Shown here: piece after piece, positions 23,801 to 35,800 of the stretch | Layout: each line of letters begins with the position of its first letter | Numbering within the stretch: the stretch's first letter is position 1 | DNA from: Acanthopleura granulata | Taxonomy: Eukaryota; Mollusca; Polyplacophora; Chitonida; Chitonidae | Length of the DNA stretch: 64,000 nucleotides | Direction: 5' to 3' | NCBI GenBank assembly: GCA_016165875.1 | Contig: JABBOT010000003.1 | Span: 22,572,302 to 22,636,301, forward strand | Program-made: the position numbers and the translations under genes | Notes under the pieces: generated by a model | What the model saw: the letters and a program-made list of their open reading frames with translations, nothing else | Told to the model about the DNA's origin: nothing | The model's database searches: none

Positions 23801-26800
23801 GGGCATAGACCAGGATTACCACAGACATCTGCATCCTCTTCCATCGCTATGTCACTACAACAACCCCCACTTAGACACGATGACCCTTACGGCCAGCCTC
23901 CTGGCACTCCCAGACCTGGGGTAGAACAACCTTTAATGTCACCCGGTGGTCGCATTATTCGACCTCCACCACCTCAAGACCCATACTCGCATCCACCTGG
24001 GACCCCCAGACCCCCCATGGACCCATATGCTCAACCACCAGGAACACCCAGGCCGCCTCATGATCCATACGCTCATCCTCCAAGTACCCCGAGACCCCAG
24101 CAGCAGGATCCCTACGCCCATCCTCCTGGGACACCACGGCCTCCACCACAAGACCCCTATGCTCACCCTCCTGGCACCCCAAGGCCGCCACCAGACTTCC
24201 TGAAGCACCAAGTGAGGCCAAACTTCCCTCAGCCAGGTCCCAGAGCTCCAGGACATTTTGCTCATCCTCAGTCGTCAGGCCCGGGCATTCGGTCCCCTCA
24301 AGAGGTCTATGGACAGCCACACACTTCATCTCCACAACACCCTGGTGGTGATCCGTTCCTTAGGCCAGTGAGACCCATGGGGCCCATGGATCCCTATGCT
24401 CATCCACCACGCACCCCAGTTCCTGCATCTGGAGCTGAACCATACTGTAACCAGAGTGGGAACCCACGTCCTGGTGCCATGGACAGAGGGATGGAGTACA
24501 TGGTGGGTGGCAGAGACGAGCGACAACAAAATCCAGCTATGGTAGGAGCGAATTGCACGCAGTGGTATTCATTAGGCTGGCATGCTAATAGTCTTAGTGA
24601 CAGCTTTGATAGAACTTGCAAAGTCTTGTTTGCAAAGTTTAAAGCATGGTCAGTTGATTCAGTGGTTAAATGTAGAAGGCAAGATATATTGGCATTTCCA
24701 AAAGTATGAATAATGTCTTTAAGATAGTGTTGAATTGAGCTCATCTTCCCACACATTTTGTAAAAAGTTAAGGACAAGAAAAGATAGGATATCAATGCAG
24801 ATTTCATGATTGACCTATATTCATTAACCAGTATGTATGTCTGGCTTCACAATGAATGACTTGGCAAAATTGATAATTAACTGCATATCTTCAAATTATC
24901 CAGTAGGGACATATAACAGTTGCATGCTTTATACCCAAGTAACCTGTATATCTGCCTGTCTACTAAATTACTGTGTCAGTGGCTTAACAGACTAGTTGTG
25001 CTTAAATGTTGTTTCCTCAGTGTCGTACCAGATTTGAGTAATAAGTTGGCTCTCAGCAACTGTGGTAACCAAGCAAGAAAGGTTCCAAAATTTCTAGCTT
25101 TAGGAATGAGACAGTGATTGCTGTGATTACTTGACAGCGAACACTTCTCACAGCTGAGGGTGCGATATAGTAATCTTCATAAAGGATGTCTAAGACTGTC
25201 TTGGAAACTGGGAACGGTTGAAGTGTTGAATGTTCAGCTGTGGCCGCTGGTACAGAACACTGATGGATGGAATTGGTTCAAGACTACACCTGTGTCTTCC
25301 ATTCACACAGCTTATCTTCTCTTAATATATACTCGGTGACTGGTGACTTGTGTAGAGAGGTTTTGGTGCTTCTTGCAATTCATGCCCATGAATTTGTAAT
25401 GTGATATGTGGAAAGACATGTTTTTGCTCTGCAGCTCCTTATTCCTGAATCAGTGGTTACTTTTCAGACTAGCTGATGTAGTAGTTTGCAAATGCTTTGG
25501 AATCCTGTATAAATATGAGTGGAGCTGGCAAGCATTTCTTTCCATTTTTTGGCCTCTTCATCTGTATGTTGTCAACTATTTGTTACACATGTAGCGCTGT
25601 TGCATCATTTCTGTTTATTTTTGTTTCATTGTACAACTTACTTGTAGTTTTAACAGTTTAGTCGTTTTGTTGCTCTCAATTTTTTGGTTTGGTTGGTGTC
25701 TTCTCTGATTAGCTGCCTCAGTACCTCCACTATGCCCGGAGACGGCAAACACTCTTTGCGCCGCATGGAATGTGGCCTTGCTCTAGTAGATTCTCTCATC
25801 ATCACATGTTGGTAAGTGGCTTGCACAGCCAGGTGGGGGTTCTTACGCTAACAAAGTCTCTTTAACAGCTGCCTATATGTCCACATTAACACAGAACAAA
25901 ACCAGCTTTTAATCTTTAACTTATTTTAATGAAGGAGTATTGCTCACTAGGGTTTAGCCATGACCATAATGGTCAGTGTTCTGTATATAAAGGAGTTAGT
26001 CCCACTGAGTCTGTGAAAGAGACTTTGTCCTCACTGGGGTTTAGTGCTGTTTCCTCTTGGTGACACTTCTCTTGTCAAGCTTGGTGCAGAATAAATATTT
26101 TGAAAGTCAGGGCCAAATGCTGACAATGTTTTATGCCCATCAAGTTTGCTCAGCCAAATTCAGAAAATGCCAAGGAAGTCAAAATTTTGTAGAATATTTT
26201 TGGAGTGTTTAGTTCTAAAATTGAAATCCTATGACTTAATCAGTTTCTTGTTGGTAAGTTTCGTACTTAGCCTAAAACAAGACACGTGTCAAAACTTTTT
26301 TTTTGACATATTTATAGCCCCAAAAAGGGCAACCAAATTGACAAGCTGCATTTGGCCCTGAATGGTATTTTAATTTGCATAAGATATTAACCTAGCATTT
26401 AGAAAGGTACAGAACATGTGTGATGTGAGATTAGTTCTTGCTCCTGATTTTGAGTGCATGGCTGCCAGTTGACCTGTAACGTGAGTAATTACACGGCATG
26501 CTCATCAGTTTATGTGATCTATGAATGTTTGTATTTATTTTTGTTGCTAAAGGCTATATCTTTACCCAGAAGACATTCCTTTCAATGCAGTTTGTGTTTA
26601 TGGTCTTCAACTGATCTGTAGGTTTTACTGTTTCTTGAATGATAACATCACACTTCTAAAAGTGCTGAAGGTTTTAGGCATGTGCTGAAATTTGCTGGTA
26701 GTTAACAACTGAATTTCCTTCTCACACATATAAACGATACAGTTAAAAGAAAAAGGCGTAATTACATAGCCTAGGGGACTCTCCAAAATTATGAATGACA

Positions 26801-29800
26801 GTAGTAAATTATGAAGAGGTAAAGAATTTATGCCCCGGTAAGCAGTGGGGGGGGGAGGGGGGGGGGGAAGGCACCTGTGTTAAGGTTTTGTTAAATATTT
26901 TCACAAGCTTGGGCAGCCAGCATTTTATAACTGGGTTAGCCTAGGCCGCATATGTTATGTTAGGTGTCCCTCCATGTCAGTTAGATATCTGTGTGATCTC
27001 CTCCAATTTTTGTATTTTATTTCTGAACAGGATGAGTACCTGTATTTCATACACATACTCTGGGCGATTTATATTTAAAATGCACACTGTCTTGTATTGG
27101 AAAGAATTCAGTTTTCAGGTGTTTGGTATCCGTGTTGTAGGGCACAGAATTAGACCCTAACAAAAGGCATCTCAGGGACATGCTGATTCAGCACACCAAG
27201 AACCGACAGATGAAGCGTATTCAGGAAGAGAGTGAGAAGCTTTTACAGGATGGTCAAGTCCCTCTTCATCACTGGCCACCAGATGCAGCCAGCTCGTCCC
27301 CCATTCAACAAGGTTAACTATTCTAAACAGTCTGTATTGTTTCATTGATTGTGGTATCATTTGTTCTTCTCAATGGGAGCCATGCAGATGTACATCACAA
27401 ATGGTCCGACTCACAGTAGTTTATGTTGTTTGTTCTGTGATGTCGCAGTGCTTGTGCACTACCTAGGTGTTTCATGAAAACACGCCAATAATTGTGATGC
27501 AATAAAGGAAAAAACAGAGGAGTTCAGTGCTAGTGCCTTGTTGCAGGCAGTCAGGAGTTATAGGAGTTCCCTGTTGTAAATGATGTTGTTGTTCACAAAA
27601 TTGTTATATTGTCAATATTATTTACTTGTGATGTGGTCTGGCTTGGTGAAACTCATTCATCACTTTCGGATTCCTCCAGGTGTGCACCCCCCTGTGTTTG
27701 ATGAGAAGGATGGCCGACAGCAGGCTTCCCCCGGCCAGTTTCGCCCTCGTGGCCCTGGGGGAGAGAGGTGGCCTGGTGGTGCAGCCAGACCTCCTCATCC
27801 AGGACAATTCCCTCCAGGTACACCACCTAATTGTAGTGTTCATATTTGTGGGGCTTTTAATTTTGCAAGTGCTCTCGGTATTTGTTATTTGTAAGCAATT
27901 GCATTTTTTCTGTCCAAATTGTTCTTGGATTTAAATGCTTTACCATTTACATGTATTACCTTAAGATTGCATCATTGGACTTATGTTAAGTTTTATACTT
28001 AAGTCATGCAGAGTGATCCTTGCTCTGACAGAGAAAGTGCAAATTGAGACTGCTTTGGCCAATGAAATCACGTACTTCAAGCCAGCTTTTGATGCTATGA
28101 CTGGAGGTGGTGAAGGGCAGTGATGCACCCTGGGGACGAAGGTGTCTTCAACCCATAAATCTGACCTCAGTTGTAGAGGTGAAAAACTGTTGAGTAGGGC
28201 ATTGAAGCCAATGGAATAAATAAGTCATTGTGATACCACCAGTGTCTGATGATGGCTGTATTTTTTAAGCTGTCAGATACAAATTTGCTGTGTTATGATT
28301 GTTCTACAAAAGAGATCTCGTTCGTTTTCAGGCTATGGACCCCGTGGACCTTACCCAGACTCAAACATGAGAGGCCCAGGACAAGTGCGGCCTATTCGGC
28401 CCCCTGGCCCAGGTCAGGTGATGTTTACTGGTCAAGGGGCCAGTTCCCCAGGGGGAAGAATGCCTCCACTAAGCCCGATTAGCCAGTCTTCCCCAGGGCC
28501 TAGACCTGGCCACCAAGGACCCTTCATAGAACTGACACATCAACAGGTATTCTGCCACATTGGTTAATTTTCTCCAGGGATAGTTTTTAACTATAACATT
28601 TCTAAGTTAAGTCTTGGTATATTTGAAAGGAATACTTCACAGACATACATTTGAAGGTTAATATATAATGTAATAAACCACTAATCAATCTGACATCGTA
28701 TTGTACAAATGCCACCCTGAAGATTGAAGAGAACTTCATTATTTACTCCATGTTTTGACACATTTATTTGGTCATCATTACTAGAGGAAATGTGCACGAG
28801 GTCAATACATAGCAAATTTATACGTATTAAGTCTTCTCATGATGACAAAACAAACATGTTGAAATACTGTCAAAAATGGGTGCATAACCAGCTTATCTTA
28901 CAAGAAGATGCTATTTTGACAGGACATGAACCAAGCACAGAGACAGAGAGAGCAATACATGAAGATGCTGGATAGTCATATGCCTGGTGCGCCACCGAGG
29001 CAGCCCCAGTCTTCCCCTCAGCCCCCACAGATGGGCCCCCAGTCCCCCATGGGCGGCCCCAGATGCATGGAGCCCTACAGTAACCTGATCAGACAGATGC
29101 AGGCTCAGTCCCAGGGCTCTCCTCAAGCCTCAGAGCTGTCCATGCCACCAACAGGGGCCCAGATGTTGGGCAGGATAGCCATGCCCCCTCCCCAGAGAGT
29201 GCCTCAGGGTAACCCAGCTTATCCAGACCCCAGCTCCTCACAGGCCCAACCCCAGGGTCCTGACACTACACCTCTGATGGCTAGTCATGGGCAGGGCCTG
29301 CCTCCATCACAGAGTCCTAAGCGTTCCCTCTCAGAGGATGATAAAGATGACAAAGATGAAAGCATCAATGATCTTCTCAGTAAGAATTCCCTCTTTGCTT
29401 ATTGTAACATTTCTTACCTGTGGTCCTAAATGTGTTCTGCTAAATCTGTAAAATGAGGTCAGGCAAGCACAATTTCTCAGTATCTGTAAAATTCCCCTTA
29501 TAATCTGACAGTCATACGGGAGGCCCAAGTTACAACAGATGGCAAAAACTTGGAACATGGAACAGCTGACTTATATAGAGCTGCTTTGTCACGGCTTACA
29601 AGTTGTCCTTTGTGAATTACTTTCATTGTCGTTTTTGGAAGAAATTGGTGTGTAATTATTCATGCATTAAGTAGTTTACCCTGTTTATGAGATATATGTA
29701 TATATATCTGTGGATGGTTATATTTCAGAACCTGATGGGACCTTTGACATTTTGGCCCTGGCTGATGGTGAACTGGAGAATTTTTCTGGAGATCTAGATC

Positions 29801-32800
29801 TGGATGATTCGGTGGGCGATCCACATCCCCCGGAGGATGAAGAGCACACAGGCCCTGCCCCCGTCTCAGAGACACCTGAATCAGCGACTAGCACAGACAT
29901 CAAGCCAGAAGAGGCCACAGAAACAAGCCACGGCTCTAAAGATTCCCCATCTGACAAACCAACACCTGTTATAGATTTCCAGGCCAAATTCCTTGAATTC
30001 AGTTTGAAGAAGAAACTTGAAAGAGAAACTGAAGAAGGTAAAGAGGAGGAGGATCGTAAAAGTGAAACAGATCCATCCAGGCAGGTTGAGAAATGTGCAA
30101 AGTCAGAGGAAGGAACAGAACAAGGGAAGGAGGAAAGAGAAGTGAAAGTAGAAGGAGGAGGAGGTGAGGACATGAACAGAGCAACAGGGCTTTATGGTGC
30201 TGAGAAGTCTCAAAAACCATCGGATGCTCTTCCAGCTCTTCATCAACAGCTGAATGCTGGCAGGATGACCAACTCTTCCCAGTCACCAAAAGAGATAGCC
30301 AGTAGAAGTGGTCAACCCTCTCCCAGAACCCCTGGAGTGCAGTCCCCCTACACACAGGCCATGTCGATCAGTTCTCCACACAGTCAGCCTGGCACGCCTG
30401 TGACGCTCCAGCATTCCCCATTTGGAGCTGTTCCAAGTGTCAACTCGCAGTCTCCTTTCAGCCCATCCATTGGTGGACCAGCGGGAGGAGTTGTACAGTC
30501 GCCATATCACCAGAGTCCACCTGCCCCTGCAGCCCAGTCCCCTTACAGTCAACCTGCCTCTCAGTCTCCTTACCACTCCCAGACATCACAGCCGGGTCAG
30601 CCTTCCCCGAGGATGCCTGTACCCAGCCCTACTGCCTCTGGCTCTGCTCCCCCATCACCGCTACCCTCCCCTGGTGTACGCTTCTCTAAAGCCCCCACCA
30701 CACCCACCAACCAGTACGTGCAGGGGACATACACCCAGCCTGGGACTCACATGCCCACCAGGGGCACACTCACGCCAACACCCAGTAGTATTGTATATGG
30801 CCAGTCGGCAGCCTCGCAGCATAATTTCAGAGGTCAATTTCCCAGAGGCACCTATCCTGGACCACCCCAAGCTCAGGGTTTACCGCAGCCAGTGGACCTT
30901 CCCACTTGTAGCACAGGCTATCAAATGCCTTCTGGTCCACCTAGCTCTGTGGGCACATCTCTTCCCAGTTCTGCTCCAGGTGGTCAACTACAGATTCGTA
31001 CAGTATTACCAGATGGCTCAGGCTATCCTCTCAGAGCCCCTGGTCCCCCAGTGTCTATGGCAGGTCATCCCCAAGGCCCAGTACCAAAAGAGTTACTTTC
31101 CGGTCAGAGAATGATGCCTCCGCCTAGCCCGAGAGCCCCGTACCCTGGAGTCAGACAGCCAGTAAACCCAATCATTGCCCCAGGATCAGGGGCTGCTACC
31201 AGGCCTGGTTTACCCTCCCATTTCCCCATGCAAACCCCAGGCCAGGCTGTGCGACATCATAGCCCATTGCCCACAGGTATGGGGGCCAATCCTCCAGGAC
31301 CTCCAAGGATGGCTTCACCTGGACAACGTCGCTCGCAGCTATTGGAAGAACAACCTTTGCTGATACAAGATCTTCTAGAACAGGTATATATACTTCACTT
31401 GTTATTCAAAATTACAAATTGTGTATATATATATGCTTCACTTACGATTCAAAATGTTTCCATATGCTTTCGTAATCAGGTCCAGTATTTCAGCCGTGTT
31501 TGGTTGTCAGGTATAATCAATGTATTGTGTTGTTGTTGACACAGGAAAAGGAGGAACTGAAGAGACATGCAGCTCAGAAGGCCATGCTGCATAGACAGGA
31601 TGGAAGTGTGGATCCTGCCATGGCGCGACGACCCAGTAAGTACGACAGCTCCAACTCACCCTGCTACTTCTCAAGAATATTCCATCAAACTGTTCGCAAT
31701 GAAGTCTACTTTAACATCGCCTGCTGCCTGGAGGTAATTATACACTGGATGAATGGTAGCTGATGTATTGTATAATAGTATGTGGATATAAAAGTAAAAC
31801 TGTTGTGTTCATTTGATGATGTCTGGTGTTACAGGTGTTCCACCGCAGTATCCTGGACCTGGCAGTTTCCCTCCAGGATCCCAGCAAGCTCTCAGGTTTG
31901 TTTTTTAATACGAAGATTTGTTACAAATTTTTTCAATTTGCTGTACAGGTAATTTAAATGAAACGTTGTAAGTACTGGTGTCTTTGTGTGGGTGTATCTG
32001 AGACAAGTAATAAGAAATTACTTCCGGGTCTTGAACATAATTTTGACAGCTTTCTATGATGCAACGATGTGGCTGAATTATTGCAGAAGTGGCATCGTCA
32101 TTCATTCTTTCTGTTGGGATAATATTATATGTGTGTTAATGGTTTTAGACTTCAGCATCCATCGACGTCTGATCCCAACTGGAGCCATGTGCCCGAGGGT
32201 GCCCTTCAGCAAGGTTATCCACTAGGAGCCCCTCCTGGTTACACTGGCCGACCACCTGCCCAGATGGGCCAGCAACTGAGCCCCAGAACACCCTCTCCGT
32301 TTCCTCCACCCAGCCCAGGCTTTTCCCCAGGGCAGTCTCCAACTCTACAGTCTCCAACCATGCCACCACCACCTGCACCAGCACCCACTCAGGGATGTAA
32401 GTAGTCTGTCACTCCTTTAGTTTATGGGTGAACACGTTAGTATGATTTCTGGTCTCTTTATTTGTTACAAGAAGATATGATGAAAAATAATGTTGCCATG
32501 TGCTTTTGTTCTCAGCGGACCTGGCAGATATGCAGTATGAGGACTGGCTGAACAAACAGGCCCAGTTTCTGGCCATGCAGATCAAGTGTTTGGAGCAGCA
32601 AATTGCCAAGTTCAAGAAAACCAAGAAAGCTATCAATGCCAGGAATAGACAGGTATTGTACTTTTTTGTGTTGAGATAGTTATCGTTGAATTGTGGGACT
32701 TCCTTGTGTCTAGTTACGAATAAATGTTCAGAAATGCTGTGTTGTTCATAGCACCAAAAGTTGACATGATGTACAAAGAAAACTGATCAGCACAATTTTC

Positions 32801-35800
32801 TGTAAGCATGCACTCTATTTTAACTGACCAAATGGTGTTACAGGCGAAGAAGAATGGTCAGGAAATGCCTGCTGCTGATGCCCAAGAGCTAGAGCGAGTG
32901 ACTCAGGAGCAGTCTGTTCTCCAGAAACAGCTGGATGGCTATCGTAAACAGCACAGACAGCACCAGCATCACAATGAGGAGTACAGGAAGAAGCAGAAGG
33001 TGAGAGTGCCAACACTGGCCTTACACCTCCACTATATCTTTCAAAGGGACCTGTATTCAGTATTGGATGATTTATGGGTGAAATGGTAATGTATGTTTCT
33101 TTGTTACAGGAACTGTATGGTGTCCAGTGGCCTCAAGGTGGCCCTCAGGGGAGTGGTCAGCCGATGGTGCCCGGTGTTGTGCAGAAAGACCTGACAGGCC
33201 AACAGCATTCCCCAATGGGCATGTCCCCCCTCCATTCCCCTGGAGGGACACCTCACAGCTCTGGGGCAGCCACATCCAACCCTGCCCCAAAGATGCCTGG
33301 GCAGCATGGTGCAGTGAGAATCAGCCCCTCCCAGAGACAGGAGTATGACGCATATGTTCAGAGACGTCTTCAGATCATGAATCAACAGCCCAAACCAGCA
33401 GCCACCAGTGTAGTACCAGGGGTAAGGGTTTCACTATTTGCTTCTCTGTGTATGTACAACAATGCTTTCTTGTGGGACTTACCAGACAAGAACCACTTTT
33501 GTGAAACTTACTTCTCAGAACTTTTATGAGTCCTGTTTCTCATGTTTCTTTTTTGTGAAAGATGTGTTGGTTATATGTCTATAAAATGACTTGATTTATG
33601 AGAACAGTGACAAAAGTTTGATTTATCAAGTCATGAAAGTGGGCTTCTCAAAACAAAAGTACTGTGGCTGTCACACTGTGGAGGTATCAACCTCCCCTTG
33701 TGGAGAATGTAACTGTTCTGACTACTGGCTTCTGGACAATCATAAGTCTCCTTTGTGGGATATTCAGTGTCTATGAAATATGTTGAAGGTCTGGTTTATG
33801 GTTTTACATCTGTCATCCTGACTAATCTGGCTAGTGTTAATATGACGGATAACCAGGTTAATCCATGTAAATGTTCTGTTGTCTGAAGTTTGTTTTGTGA
33901 ATGTTGCAATCCTCTGTTAAGACATACTAACACTCACCCTAATGACTGCGTGCCAGAAGGCAACTTTCAGAAAGGAAGAATGGTTTTCCCCGCAGGACAA
34001 TAATCCATTCAGTGAGGATTATCAGCAGAGAGAACAGCTTGAAAAGCTTCGTATCCAGCAAGAAATGCAGCGTCAGCAGCTCCAGAAGCAGATAGACCAG
34101 CAGAGGGCCATACAACAACAAGGTGAACACTGGCTACTTGTTGGCATTATCTCAGCCAGTACTCTTGAAGAGCCGAGAAAGGTTCACAGGTCATATCAGT
34201 TAATGGAAGGCAAAACTTAAAATCCACATATGCAACCTTTCAGCTCCCATTTCCTGATCTTTGTAAAATTTTTTTGAATTGAAAAAGTGAAATAGGTCCG
34301 TCAGCAGGATGTTGTTGTCATTTTATTGACATCAAATGTTTCTTTCCGGGCTCATCATAATGACGTCACATTATAGGCTGCACGTTCCAATAGAAAAAGA
34401 TACATTGTAATATTGTAGATGTTGCTGTACAATAAATTTTTGACATAACCATGGCTGAAGGGCCTGTTTCACACCAGTACCACTCACAGGGTTAAAAAAT
34501 ATGCTGCCTTCCCATTGTTACTACATAGAATTGTCTGACAGAATTTTCCTTTCTCCAGAAATGAAGGACGTTGCACCACACATACCATTTTTTGGGGAGG
34601 GTCCTATTCCGTTTGACCAGCGGCCTCGCTTCCCACCAAGTGGTGTGCCCCCAGCTATAGGGCATAGATTCTCTGGGCCCCGGTTCCCAGGTGCTGGACC
34701 CCAGAGAATGTCAGGTAGGCCCCATCATTATGTGGATTGAGAAGCTGTTCAGTGTGGTGTTTGTGAGAACAAGGGTTCTGTACTTAGTCCATGTGTTTGG
34801 TGTTATCTTAGAATGCAAGTTTTGACATTTGGCTGTGAAATGTACAGTAAGTGCTGAGCATAGTGACCAGTCTCCAACAGCATTTCACAAGAAAATGATT
34901 AAAATAAAGCATATGTGTATTATCAGTGAAGCTGTTGTCTCTTGATAGTTCGATATTAAGAGCCATGTTTTGTAATTTCTCCTAGTAGTAAGAAAAATGA
35001 TGTATTGGTCCTATTTAGACCATGGTCTGAGAAGGACCAGGTGAGCATCTGCTCACATTCCAGTTGACAAGGGTTATGGTTGGCGTGGGCAATTTATGGT
35101 ATATAGTGGTGAGGGGTATAGCCTTTGCTACTTGGGCTTCAAAAGTTGCCAGAAGATGTGATATCATTTGTAGTTTTTTTTGCAACACTTAGTGGAAGGT
35201 GATAGATAAAATGCCATTACAGGTCCAAGGTTCCCATTTGACCCGGCTCAGAAGTTTCCCAATATGGCAGGTGATGATGCCCGCTTCCCCGAGCATGGCC
35301 GGGGTCACTTTGCCTCATTGGGCGAGCTGGGCAACCCCCCAGCTGATCAGATGGGCTCACAGCTTGGCCCTCGCCCACCTCTAACCTCTGGTATGTCTCT
35401 AACATCTCTCCAGTGGTAGTTTGGCTAACAGCACTCCATAATTAGTGTTAGCGAGGAATACTTAAGTGCCATCAAAATCCAGCCATTTGAGATGGCATAG
35501 TGTCATTTAGAGGGAACATCTCATAAAAATTCTAAAAAAAAAAATAGTGAAAAGACAATTAAAAACTGTGTCTGAAAATACCTTCACTGAATTTTTTAGA
35601 TTTTTTCACCAAAATAAGCACAGTCAAATGTTTTGGTTGTATGGTTGGTTTTATGAATCATATTGATAATGTGGTTCACCAATGATGTCATGTCAACTTT
35701 TCTGTGGCCCTGAAGCAGAAATTTGATGTCATATTAATGTTTTCATGCATAGGCAAACATTAGAGGATTACTCTTCACAAGAACTTCATACAGACCTGAA

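Larger units (their letters stand above)
24542..27140 (+). other. 2.6-kb KMT2C/D intron with candidate cassette exon and G-run
   Basis: Apart from the candidate exon at 25713-25811 and the G-rich run at 26847-26869, I see only AT-rich intronic sequence. The open frame continuing from the previous exon to 24709 lacks coding character. Confidence 0.5.

Noticed and set aside
23939..24335. Two minus-strand open frames opposite the proline-repeat exon
   Set aside because: Their repetitiveness mirrors the DPYxxPPGTPRP repeat on the plus strand.
24542..24709. Extension of the large proline-rich exon to 24709
   Set aside because: Composition changes abruptly after a good GTAGGA donor, and the next exon joins in phase at 24541.
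29718..30173. 151-codon Ser-rich open frame on the minus strand
   Set aside because: Antisense shadow of the acidic part of the large KMT2C/D exon, which is supported by family motifs and phase.
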